Source: Pseudomonas syringae (GTDB lineage: Bacteria > Pseudomonadota > Gammaproteobacteria > Pseudomonadales > Pseudomonadaceae). Taken from it: 64,000 bases of DNA. The translations under genes and the position numbers were made by a program. How positions within the stretch are numbered: the stretch's first letter is position 1; each line of letters begins with the position of its first letter. Location of the stretch: NCBI RefSeq assembly GCF_021605415.1, contig NZ_WKEQ01000022.1:1-64000 (forward strand), given 5' to 3'. Shown piece after piece: positions 55,019-63,023 of this stretch. Under the pieces are notes generated by a model. It did not search any database. It was not told the DNA's origin and worked only from the letters and a program-made list of their open reading frames with translations.

Positions 55019-55500
55019 TGAGTACCGGTAGAATCCAGTTCGCCGAGCAGGATGGCACCTTCGTCCTGAAATTCGTCGGTGAAGTTCGCCTGACCCTGTG
55101 TTCGGCGTTGGATGCGACGATCGAGAAAATCTTCACTGCGCTGAATTTCAACGCCATCGTGATCGATTTGACCGAGACCCGCAGCATCGACAGCACTACA
55201 TTGGGCTTGCTGGCCAAGTTGTCGATCCTGTCGCGGCAAAAGGTCGGCTTGCTGCCGACCGTGGTCACTACCCACGACGACATCACCCGTCTGTTGCAAT
55301 CCATGGGTTTCGAGCAGGTGTTCAACATTGTGAACCACCCTGTGCCGTGCCCTGAATGCCTTGATGATCTGCCGGATCAGGATCAGTCGGAAGAAGTGGT
55401 GAGGATCAAGGTACTCGAAGCGCACAAGATCCTCATGGGCCTGAACGATTCCAATCGCGAAGCCTTCCACGACCTTGTAAATGCCCTCGAAAGGCACTGA
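55018..55500 (+). CDS. rssC: STAS-domain anti-sigma factor antagonist (RssC)
   Basis: 160 residues. The STAS domain (residues 1-105) has the regulatory serine region in DLTETRSIDSTTLGLLAKL near 55-70, the usual phosphorylation site of anti-sigma antagonists. A C-terminal extension of about 50 residues contains CPECLDDLPDQDQ and a helix. The ATG overlaps the rssB stop by one base (TAATG), so the two are translationally coupled; RssB would be its phosphatase. The cognate kinase/anti-sigma is not in the window. Confidence 0.88.
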   Translation: MSTGRIQFAEQDGTFVLKFVGEVRLTLCSALDATIEKIFTALNFNAIVIDLTETRSIDSTTLGLLAKLSILSRQKVGLLPTVVTTHDDITRLLQSMGFEQVFNIVNHPVPCPECLDDLPDQDQSEEVVRIKVLEAHKILMGLNDSNREAFHDLVNALERH

Positions 55501-55508
55501 TTCAACCC

Positions 55509-55585
55509 AGCGCCAGCAGGCTGGCGCCCCCAGTGAATCCCACACATTTCCCCTGTGGGAGCAAGCCTGTTCGCGAAGGCGCCAG
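55509..55585. repeat. REP-like palindromic element
   Basis: GCGCCAGCAGGCTGGCGC is one palindrome; CCCACA...TGTGGG and GTTCGCGAAGGCGCCAG follow. Related in sequence to the elements at 41207 and 50014 (GCGAAGGCG). It lies between convergent rssC and tal. Confidence 0.65.
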
Positions 55586-55613
55586 TTCAGCCAAAGCATT
55601 TCAGACAATAACG

Positions 55614-55647
55614 AAAAAGGGCGAACCTTAACGGGTTCGCCCTTTTT
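55614..55647. terminator. Bidirectional terminator between rssC and tal
   Basis: AAAAAGGGCGAACC-TTAAC-GGGTTCGCCCTTTTT: near-perfect 14-bp stem with A- and T-runs. Confidence 0.92.
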
Positions 55648-55667
55648 GCGTTTGCGCTGAACTCAGA

Positions 55668-56594
55668 TCACAGCTTGGCTTGTAACAACGCCTCAAGCTT
55701 TTCCTGATCGCGGGCAAACTGACGGATGCCTTCAGCCAGTTTCTCGGTGGCCATCGCATCTTCGTTGGACAACCAGCGGAATTGCGCTTCGTTGAGGCTC
55801 AGGCGCGCTTCGCCGGCATGACCTGGCGCCAGTTTGCGCTCCAGTTTGCCCGTGTCGGCCGCCAGCTTGTCGATCAGATCCGGGCTGATGGTCAGGCGGT
55901 CGCAGCCGGCCAGTTGCTCGATCTGGTTGAGGTTACGGAAGCTCGCGCCCATGACCACGGTTTTGTAGTCATTGGCCTTGTAGTAGTTGTAAATGCGGGT
56001 CACGGACTGCACGCCCGGATCGTCGGCACCGGTGTAATCGTTGCCGTTGGCTTTCTTGTACCAGTCGTAGATGCGGCCCACGAACGGCGAGATCAGGAAT
56101 ACGCCGGCGTCGGCGCAAGCAGCGGCCTGGGCGAACGAGAACAGCAACGTCAGGTTGGTCTGAATCCCTTCCTTTTCGAGGATCTCGGCGGCGCGGATGC
56201 CTTCCCAGGTCGAGGCGATCTTGATCAGTACGCGGTCGCGGCCAATGCCGGCCTTGTCGTACAGTTCAATCAGGCGATGCGCGCGTTTGAGCACGGCATC
56301 CTGATCGAACGACAGGCGCGCATCCACTTCGGTGGAAATGCGGCCCGGAATCACTTTCAGAATTTCCTGGCCCACGGCGACGCCAAAACGGTCGCTGGCC
56401 AGGCCCACATCGCCCTTGCAGTCGCTGACGCAAGCATTCAGCAGTTCGGCATAACCGGAAATGGCAGCGGCCTTGAGCAGCAGGGAAGGGTTGGTGGTGG
56501 CGTCTACCGGTTTAACGCGGGAGATCGCTTCGAAGTCGCCGGTGTCGGCAACCACGGTGGTCATTTGTTTGAGTTGTTCCAGCTTGGAAGTCAT
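55668..56594 (-). CDS. tal: Transaldolase
   Basis: 308 residues, the classical TalB length. It transfers a dihydroxyacetone unit from sedoheptulose 7-phosphate to glyceraldehyde 3-phosphate in the non-oxidative pentose phosphate path. Signatures DATTNPSLLLKAA near 32-44 and the Schiff-base lysine in VLIKIASTWEG near 132 are present, with NLTLLFSFAQAAACADAGV near 160. The start at 56594 is used since 51 upstream codons read as a cysteine- and arginine-rich tail with no family match. Confidence 0.96.
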   Translation of the reverse strand: MTSKLEQLKQMTTVVADTGDFEAISRVKPVDATTNPSLLLKAAAISGYAELLNACVSDCKGDVGLASDRFGVAVGQEILKVIPGRISTEVDARLSFDQDAVLKRAHRLIELYDKAGIGRDRVLIKIASTWEGIRAAEILEKEGIQTNLTLLFSFAQAAACADAGVFLISPFVGRIYDWYKKANGNDYTGADDPGVQSVTRIYNYYKANDYKTVVMGASFRNLNQIEQLAGCDRLTISPDLIDKLAADTGKLERKLAPGHAGEARLSLNEAQFRWLSNEDAMATEKLAEGIRQFARDQEKLEALLQAKL

Positions 56595-56809
56595 GAGTGT
56601 GCTCTGTCCTGTGGGTCTGGTGACATTACCCGAGCGCCGACAGCCACTCAAGGGCATGAAGGCGTATCGACGACCCCTGCGGCAACAACCTGAAAACGGC
56701 TGTTTGAAAGGCGGGGCGCGGTATCGTTGAGTTCGATGCCAAAACACGGCACAGGTTCAAAGCGACTGACCGGTTGCGCCCCGTGAGCACGCTTGTCATC
56801 AGTAAGCGC

Positions 56810-57775
56810 TTACTGCGCATTCAATAGCGTCTCAGCCGACGCTCGTGCGGGTTTCGGTTGGCCATCGGCGGTCAGAAAGCCGAAGTTTTTTTCCCGATCA
56901 CTGCTGCCTGTATCTGTGTTTTTCCATTCATAGATCGATGTCAGCGGAATCTGCTGCTTTTTCACATCGGCGATGAACGCACTGATTTTGCTCGCCTGGC
57001 CCTCGGCGCCGCCGTTGGATGCAAGTGCCGAGACGCCCCATTCACTGATGACCCCCGGCAGATGGAAGTTTTGCTGAATGAACGCTTGAGCATTGCTGAC
57101 CTGCGTAGGCGTCATGCCATAAGGGTGGTAGGAAATGGCATTGAGGCATTTAGGGTATTCAGTGACGATTTTGCTTAGCGCTACGGTTGATGCGGAGCCG
57201 GCGGTCGGCGGACGGGCGAAGCCGAAACCGACCCGTGGTGTCGACTGCGGTTGCCCTTGCAGCGACTTGCACATGGCATTCATGAACGGCACGAACGTCG
57301 TGTCGAAGTTGCCCGTCGGCCAATAGGTCGGCAGATCAGGCTCGTTCCATATTTCCGTCGCCACCAACTGCGAACCGTAGGTTTTCTCCAGGCTTAGCAC
57401 CGAATTGGCGAACGCTTGCCCCGCTGTCGCCAGTTCGCTGGTGTCGCCGGGTGTCGTGATCAGCGTTTTGATTGAGCGAACCGTCATCAATACCGGCAGG
57501 CCGGCGGATTTGGCGGCGGCGAAGGCGTCGCTGATCTGCTTCTGATAAGCCGTACCGCCCAGGCTGTTGCTCCACACGCCAAAGCGCACGAAACCGAAGC
57601 CCGCCGCTTTGATTTGCGCGGCATCGTCGGCGGTGAAACTCTGGATCTTGACCTGAACGCCGACGGTCTTGTTCGCCGCCAGTGCCGGGAACAGTTCGGT
57701 GGCGTGAACCTGACTGGTTGCGCCGAGCATTACCAGCGCCAGGGCCGATAACTGTTTGCGATGTGCTGATTTCAT
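56810..57775 (-). CDS. Secreted glycoside hydrolase, clan GH-A (GH39/GH5-like)
   Basis: 321 residues with a signal peptide ending SQVHA. The barrel carries the two glutamates of clan GH-A retaining enzymes: acid/base in ATEIWNEPDLPTYWP near 145 and nucleophile in PGVISEWGVSAL near 246. It is close in design to PslG, the periplasmic hydrolase of the Psl exopolysaccharide locus, though shorter, and it adjoins an exopolysaccharide operon, which suggests it trims or releases that polymer. The start follows GGGAGAG; an ATG nine codons upstream lacks a box. Substrate unknown. Confidence 0.82.
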   Translation of the reverse strand: MKSAHRKQLSALALVMLGATSQVHATELFPALAANKTVGVQVKIQSFTADDAAQIKAAGFGFVRFGVWSNSLGGTAYQKQISDAFAAAKSAGLPVLMTVRSIKTLITTPGDTSELATAGQAFANSVLSLEKTYGSQLVATEIWNEPDLPTYWPTGNFDTTFVPFMNAMCKSLQGQPQSTPRVGFGFARPPTAGSASTVALSKIVTEYPKCLNAISYHPYGMTPTQVSNAQAFIQQNFHLPGVISEWGVSALASNGGAEGQASKISAFIADVKKQQIPLTSIYEWKNTDTGSSDREKNFGFLTADGQPKPARASAETLLNAQ

Positions 57776-57853
57776 GTCCGCTCTCCCTATGAGAAATGAC
57801 ATCTAGCCAATAGTGAATCTTTACTCATTTTTCGATAGTAAGGAGGCCACTAA

Positions 57854-58009
57854 GTGCATGAGTGTTATTTTTTGTCGGAAAACATCCTGCTGAAAATCAC
57901 AGTTATTTTTAGTCCGGTAATTCTCATTGGGTGGCTTTTGACGCTGTGGTACTTAATGCACTGGTATCGGCAGGGCGAATCTATTTCTGAACCCGGGCAA
58001 GTCTTGTGA
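57854..58009 (+). CDS. Small single-pass membrane protein, 51 residues
   Basis: GTG start 7 bases after a perfect AGGAGG. The protein has a charged N-terminus (MHECYFLSENILLK), one long hydrophobic segment (ITVIFSPVILIGWLLTLWYL) and a soluble tail HWYRQGESISEPGQVL. It lies 57 bases ahead of the tyrosine phosphatase gene and in the same direction, so it probably heads the exopolysaccharide operon. I recognise no family. The box is stronger than that of any neighbour, which is the main evidence that the frame is translated. Confidence 0.55.
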   Translation: MHECYFLSENILLKITVIFSPVILIGWLLTLWYLMHWYRQGESISEPGQVL

Positions 58010-58066
58010 GTTCATTAAAAGCGCTCGGCATGTTGGCCGATTGACACTACACGGGAAAGTAAGAAC

Positions 58067-58507
58067 TTGTTCAAAAAGATCCTTGTCGTTTGCGTTGGCA
58101 ATATTTGCCGAAGCCCGACCGCCGAGCTGTTGCTGCGCGAAGCTCTGGCTGCCTCAACGATCACGGTGACCTCCGCAGGCCTTGCCGCAAGGGTTGGCGA
58201 GGCGATGGAGCCATCGGCGCGCAAGGTGCTGGAACAACATGGCCGCAGCGCTCAGGGGTTTACGGCGCGGCAGATCACGTCGGACATTGTTAATGATTCC
58301 GACTTGATTCTGGTGATGGAAAAAGAGCATGTAAAACAAGTACTGAAGATTGCCTCCCATGCACGAGGAAAGGTGTTTCTTCTAGGCAAGTGGCAAAGCG
58401 AACGCGAAATACAGGATCCGTATCGTCAGGGTAATGCCGCTTTTATTCATGCCCATGCATTGATTGAAGATGCTGTTAGCTCATGGGCGCAGCGCCTCGG
58501 GCATTGA
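58067..58507 (+). CDS. wzb: Low-molecular-weight protein tyrosine phosphatase
   Basis: 146 residues, typical Wzb/Etp length. The P-loop CVGNICRSPTAE carries the C-x5-R nucleophile near residue 10 and the general acid aspartate is in IQDPYRQG near 117. It removes phosphate from the C-terminal tyrosines of the Wzc-type kinase encoded next, and thereby controls chain length and export of the polymer. The start is a TTG at 58067, preceded by GGGAAAGTAAG; no ATG or GTG precedes the P-loop in frame. Symbol by role. Confidence 0.88.
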   Translation: MFKKILVVCVGNICRSPTAELLLREALAASTITVTSAGLAARVGEAMEPSARKVLEQHGRSAQGFTARQITSDIVNDSDLILVMEKEHVKQVLKIASHARGKVFLLGKWQSEREIQDPYRQGNAAFIHAHALIEDAVSSWAQRLGH

Positions 58508-58546
58508 TGAATATTCTTCAGATCAGTAAATGGTAAGAACAGACTT

Positions 58547-60772
58547 ATGCAGTTACCGTCAGTAATCGGCAATCGGGACAACGAACGAGACGACATTGAT
58601 CTTCTCGGTATTTTCGGCTCACTGGTTGACCAGAAATGGTTGATAGGCGCGCTCACGGGTGCATTCATGGTCACCGGCGTCGCCTATGCGGTGTTGTCGA
58701 CCCCGGTGTATCAGGCCAACGCGCTGGTTCAGGTTGAGCCGAAAAAGAACGACATGCTCGGTTTCGCCGACCTCAACAGCATGCTCGGCGGGCAATCGCC
58801 GTCGGTGACTGAAATCGGCATCATCAAGTCCCGCGCGGTGATCGGCAAAACCGTCGATGATTTGCGCCTGGACATCGACGTCACGCCCAACAGGTTCCCG
58901 ATCATTGGCGGTTTTCTCGCCAGGCGTTATCGCGGCGACAGCGAATTCAGCGTGGCGGCCCCGCGTTTTGGCCTGAACAGCTACGCCTGGGGCGGCGAGC
59001 GTCTGGACATCGCGCGCCTCAACTTGCCGAAAGAGCTGTTGGGCAAGAAGCTCACGCTGATCGCTGGCGAAGACCATCGTTTCCGCCTGTTGGACGACAA
59101 CGACAATCTGCTCGTCGAGGGCGTTGCCGGCACGGCTTTCGTACAGGACGACGTAGAAGGGTTGATCGAGCATCTGGAAGCCAACCCCGGCACGCGGTTT
59201 GAAGTGGTGCGCAACCCGCGAATCGTGACGATCCAGGGTTATCAGGATGCGCTGGACATCACCGAGCAAGGCAAGGAATCGGGGATCATCCGCCTCGCCC
59301 TGGCCAGTTCGGATGCGCCTGAGGCGGTGCGGATTCTCAACAAGATCGCCTCGCTGTATGTGCAGCAGAACGTCCAGCGCACGTCGGCCGAAGCCGCGCA
59401 AAGCCTGGACTTCCTGCAAAGTCAGTTGCCACAAGTCAAAAGCGATCTGGCCAAGGCCAGCGATGCGCTCAACAGTTATCAGACCCGTGGCAAAACCGTG
59501 AACATCTCCCTCGAAACCCAATCGGTGCTGGAGCAGATTGTCGGGCTGGACACGCGGGTTTCCGAGCTGAAAATGCAGCAGGCCGAACTGGATCGCAAGT
59601 TCACCAAACAGCACCCGGCCTATCGCGCCTTGATGATGCAGATTGGCGAACTGACTCAGCAGCAGAAGTCGCTGCAAAGCAAAGTCCAAGGCTTGCCGGC
59701 CACGCAACAGGAACTGTTGAGTCTGACCCGTGACGTCGAAGTAGCGTCGCAGATCTACACGCAACTGCTGAACAAATCCCAGGAGCTGGACATCGTCCGC
59801 GCCGGCGCCGTTGGCAATGTGCGCTTGGTCGACACGGCGGACGTCGACATGACCAACCCAGTCAAGCCGCGTAAACCGCTGATCGTTCTGATCGCAACAT
59901 TCCTCGGTGCCTTCGTCGGCGTTGCCCTGGTATTGCTGCGCAGATCCATGAGCCGTGGGCTGGAAGGGCCGGAAGCCATCGAGCAACTCGGCTTGCCGGT
60001 CTACGCGTCGATTCCGTACAGCGCGTTGCAGCAGGAAGAAGACACTAAAAAAGTCCGCACGAAGGACGGCGCGGACAAACCGGCGTATCTGTTGGCCCTG
60101 CGTACGCCGACGGACCTGTCCATCGAGTCGATCCGCAGCCTGCGCACCTGCCTGCACTTCGCCGGGCTGGACTCGACCAACAACCGCATCATGATTTCCG
60201 GCCCGAGCCCTCAGGTCGGCAAAACCTTCGTGTCGTCCAACCTGGCGGCGGTCATGGCGCAAAGCGGCCAACGCGTGGTGCTGATCGATGCGGACATGCG
60301 CAAAGGGCATTTGCACAAAACCCTGAACACGCCGGTCACCAATGGCTTGTCGGATCTGCTGGTCAAGCGTTGCAGCATCGATGACGCGATCAACCAGATC
60401 GAAGTGGAGAATCTGCACTTCATCAGCCGTGGCCAGGTGCCGCCCAACCCTTCAGAGCTGTTGATGCACGCCAATTTCCGCGAGCTGCTGGCTGACCTCA
60501 GTGAGCGCTATGACGTGGTGATCATCGATACGCCGCCGCTTTTGGCAGTAACAGACGCGGCCATTGTCGGCCGTGAAGCGGCGATCAACTTGATCGTCAC
60601 CCGCTTCGGCGTCAACCCGGCCAAAGAGATCGAACTGACGATTCGTCGTTTCGCCCAGAACGGCATCGAGTTGAAAGGCGCTGTGTTCAACGGCGTCGAG
60701 AAACGCACGGCCAGCGCCTACGGCGGCAGCTACGGCTATTACAACTACGAATACGCGTCCGACAAATCCTGA
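58547..60772 (+). CDS. wzc: Wzc-type polysaccharide co-polymerase / BY-kinase
   Basis: 741 residues. A Wzz domain with two membrane helices (near 30-55 and 440-465) frames a large periplasmic helical domain (to about 430), followed by a cytoplasmic BY-kinase: Walker A GPSPQVGKTFVSSNLA near 552, Walker A' VVLIDADMRKGHLHK near 580, Walker B VVIIDTPPLLA near 655, and a C-terminal cluster of seven tyrosines (YGGSYGYYNYEYASD). Autophosphorylation of this cluster controls polymerisation. Fits the group 1 / Wzx-Wzy exopolysaccharide export system. The ribosome binding site is weak. Confidence 0.95.
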   Translation: MQLPSVIGNRDNERDDIDLLGIFGSLVDQKWLIGALTGAFMVTGVAYAVLSTPVYQANALVQVEPKKNDMLGFADLNSMLGGQSPSVTEIGIIKSRAVIGKTVDDLRLDIDVTPNRFPIIGGFLARRYRGDSEFSVAAPRFGLNSYAWGGERLDIARLNLPKELLGKKLTLIAGEDHRFRLLDDNDNLLVEGVAGTAFVQDDVEGLIEHLEANPGTRFEVVRNPRIVTIQGYQDALDITEQGKESGIIRLALASSDAPEAVRILNKIASLYVQQNVQRTSAEAAQSLDFLQSQLPQVKSDLAKASDALNSYQTRGKTVNISLETQSVLEQIVGLDTRVSELKMQQAELDRKFTKQHPAYRALMMQIGELTQQQKSLQSKVQGLPATQQELLSLTRDVEVASQIYTQLLNKSQELDIVRAGAVGNVRLVDTADVDMTNPVKPRKPLIVLIATFLGAFVGVALVLLRRSMSRGLEGPEAIEQLGLPVYASIPYSALQQEEDTKKVRTKDGADKPAYLLALRTPTDLSIESIRSLRTCLHFAGLDSTNNRIMISGPSPQVGKTFVSSNLAAVMAQSGQRVVLIDADMRKGHLHKTLNTPVTNGLSDLLVKRCSIDDAINQIEVENLHFISRGQVPPNPSELLMHANFRELLADLSERYDVVIIDTPPLLAVTDAAIVGREAAINLIVTRFGVNPAKEIELTIRRFAQNGIELKGAVFNGVEKRTASAYGGSYGYYNYEYASDKS

Positions 60773-60814
60773 GTGTCAGCGATTGTTCTTACATGCATGG
60801 AAGTGGGTGGATTT

Positions 60815-61897
60815 GTGAAAAAAATACTGCACGTGGCTGAAACGATTAAAGGTGGCGTCGCGACGGTAATCCGTACGATTTCGGCCTCGCCGCAAGACCA
60901 GGCGGCGGACTATGAACTGGTTTACCTGGTTCCCCTCGATCAGGAAAAAGAACTGCACGGCATCGACGCGCAGCAGATCCGTACCTTCGAAAGAAGCGGG
61001 CGCAATGTCGGTTCGCTGTTGCGTTTCGCTTGGGAAATGGCGCGGGTGATGCTCAAGGAAAAACCCGACGTCGTGCATTTGCACAGCACTTTTTCCGGGG
61101 TGATTGGCCGGTGCGTGTGCGTGCTGCTGCGGCCGTGGCGCAAGCCGAAAATCGTCTACTGCCCGCACGCTTTTTCGTTCCTGATGGAAAGCTCGCCGAT
61201 CAAACAAAAAGCCTATGCGTGGATTGAGCGGGTGCTGCAAAAGGTCACGGACACGATCATTTGCGTCAGCCAGTACGAGCTCGACAAGGCGGCGCGGTTT
61301 GGCATTGAGCGTAAGCGTATGACCCTGATCTACAACGGCATCCATCAGCGGGAAGAGGCGCCGAAAGCTGAGAGCCACGAGCCGATCCATCTGCTGTTTG
61401 TCGGCCGTCTCGATTATCAAAAGGGTTTTGATGTGTTGCTCAAGGCCTTCGCCAACGTGCAGCGCAGCGATCTGAAATTGACCGTGGTCGGCAGCGCCGT
61501 CAACGAGGATTCGGTCGAATGCCCGCCGATGGACGCCGTTGAATACCTGCCTTGGGTAACCCCAAGCGAAGTGCAGGCGCTGTATCAAAAGGCCGACGCA
61601 CTGATTGTTCCGAGTCGCTGGGAAGGCTTTGCCATGGTGCCGCTGGAAGGCATGGCCATGGGTCTGCCAGTGATTGCCAGCAACTGCACATCGCTGCCCG
61701 AACTGGTCACCAACGAGGTGACCGGTTACGTCTTCCCGACCGGCGATCACCAGGCATTGGCCGACGTACTGGCAAAAATCCAGAAGCCTAGGTTGCTCGA
61801 CCTCGGTAACGAAGGTCGCAACATCGTCCGCGAACGCTTCAGCGCCGCGTTGATGATTCGCCAGACCTACGACGTGTATCACGCCTCCACTTATTAA
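60815..61897 (+). CDS. GT4-family glycosyltransferase
   Basis: 360 residues with the GT-B fold: an N-terminal donor-free domain starting MKKILHVAETIKGGVATVIR and a C-terminal nucleotide-sugar domain with LLFVGRLDYQKGFDVLLKAF near 210 and the E-x7-E motif EGFAMVPLE near 290, where the donor binds. It adds a sugar to the growing lipid-linked repeat on the cytoplasmic face. The start is a GTG at 60815 following GTGGGTGG; upstream in-frame ATG (60797) and GTG (60773) are possible but have no ribosome binding site. The donor cannot be predicted. Confidence 0.88.
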   Translation: MKKILHVAETIKGGVATVIRTISASPQDQAADYELVYLVPLDQEKELHGIDAQQIRTFERSGRNVGSLLRFAWEMARVMLKEKPDVVHLHSTFSGVIGRCVCVLLRPWRKPKIVYCPHAFSFLMESSPIKQKAYAWIERVLQKVTDTIICVSQYELDKAARFGIERKRMTLIYNGIHQREEAPKAESHEPIHLLFVGRLDYQKGFDVLLKAFANVQRSDLKLTVVGSAVNEDSVECPPMDAVEYLPWVTPSEVQALYQKADALIVPSRWEGFAMVPLEGMAMGLPVIASNCTSLPELVTNEVTGYVFPTGDHQALADVLAKIQKPRLLDLGNEGRNIVRERFSAALMIRQTYDVYHASTY

Positions 61898-61910
61898 GCA
61901 GACACCACTT

Positions 61911-63023
61911 ATGAACGTAACGATTTTGCATGGCTACAGTGCTTCCAACTCCGGTGATGGCCTGCTCGTGGATCTGGCGATTGCGCTGGTTCAGCGAAAC
62001 TTCGGTGAAGACACCTCGATCAGTGTCGTGGCGTCCGATCCCGAGTCCTTCAGCTACTTGCCGCACCCGCGCTTTGACGCGCCGGTGATGGCGGCCAAGG
62101 GTTTGGGACGGGTCAAGCAAGCGGTGTTCCTGAATCAGTCTTACGCCGGCCTCGCCGAGCTGCTGAAGAAAACCGACCTGATCGTCGGCGTCGGCGGCGG
62201 TTACATGCGCTCGAAAAGTGCTTTCGAGCACATCAAGTTGAAACTGGGCCACGCCAAGCAACTGGAAACCGCGATCCTCAGCAAAGTACCGTCGGTGTAC
62301 CTGCCGCAAAGCATCGGCCCGTTCCACGGCGAGAGCAGCAAGATCGTCGAGCATTACGCCAGCGCCGATGCGGTCTTCGTGCGTGACAATCGCTCCTCGG
62401 CAATTTTCGATGCCTGTGAAAATGTCTATCGCGCGCCGGATCTGGCGGTGCAGTCACTGGCCAGCAAAATCCTCATGCAACCGAAGTTCACCCGCTGCGC
62501 GTCATCGCCGACCACCGTCTGCGTCGTCCTGCGCAAGCCGCCGCAGTGGAGCAAAGAAAAGAAAGTCGCCTACGTCGCCAATCTGAAGTTACTGCTGCAG
62601 CGACTGAAGAACAAAAGCAAAGTGGTGTGCGCCGTACAGAGCGCTGTGCGCGGCAACGATGACGGCGCGTTTTATCGCGAGCTGGGCATCACTGAAGACT
62701 TGTTGCCGCTGAAGGCAACCCTGGCGAAATATCAACCGGATCTGGTGATTTCCGTCCGATTGCACGGCGCCATCGAATCGTTGCTTTCCGGGGTGCCGGC
62801 GTATCACATCAGCTATGAGCGCAAAGGCTTCGGCGCCTATCAGGACATGGGCGTCGAGGACTGGGTGATCAACGGCGGCGACATCGATGTCGACACCATC
62901 ATCAACACGGTTTACGCGCCGAATGCGTTGTCGGATTTCGGCAAACGCCTGACGGACACCTGCCGCGAAATCGAAGCGAAAACCGTGGCCATGGACGGCA
63001 TCATCCAGGGCATCGTTCGATGA
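61911..63023 (+). CDS. Polysaccharide pyruvyl transferase family protein
   Basis: 370 residues of the PF04230 family (CsaB, WcaK, Pvg1): LHGYSASNSGDGLLVDLAIAL at the N-terminus, DLIVGVGGGYMRS near 90, PQSIGPFHG near 130 and RDNRSSAIF near 155, and the C-terminal LVISVRLHGAIESLLSGVP near 285, a GT-B-like fold. These enzymes add a pyruvate ketal from phosphoenolpyruvate to a sugar, giving the polymer a negative charge. The gene begins 13 bases after the glycosyltransferase and its stop overlaps the next start (ATGA). Confidence 0.88.
   Translation: MNVTILHGYSASNSGDGLLVDLAIALVQRNFGEDTSISVVASDPESFSYLPHPRFDAPVMAAKGLGRVKQAVFLNQSYAGLAELLKKTDLIVGVGGGYMRSKSAFEHIKLKLGHAKQLETAILSKVPSVYLPQSIGPFHGESSKIVEHYASADAVFVRDNRSSAIFDACENVYRAPDLAVQSLASKILMQPKFTRCASSPTTVCVVLRKPPQWSKEKKVAYVANLKLLLQRLKNKSKVVCAVQSAVRGNDDGAFYRELGITEDLLPLKATLAKYQPDLVISVRLHGAIESLLSGVPAYHISYERKGFGAYQDMGVEDWVINGGDIDVDTIINTVYAPNALSDFGKRLTDTCREIEAKTVAMDGIIQGIVR

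Noticed and set aside
57776..58066. JUMPstart/ops element before the exopolysaccharide operon
   Set aside because: No GGCGGTAG-type ops core was seen in the leader.
58619..60418. 599-codon open frame antisense to wzc
   Set aside because: Same reason: it mirrors a gene with all its kinase and Wzz motifs.
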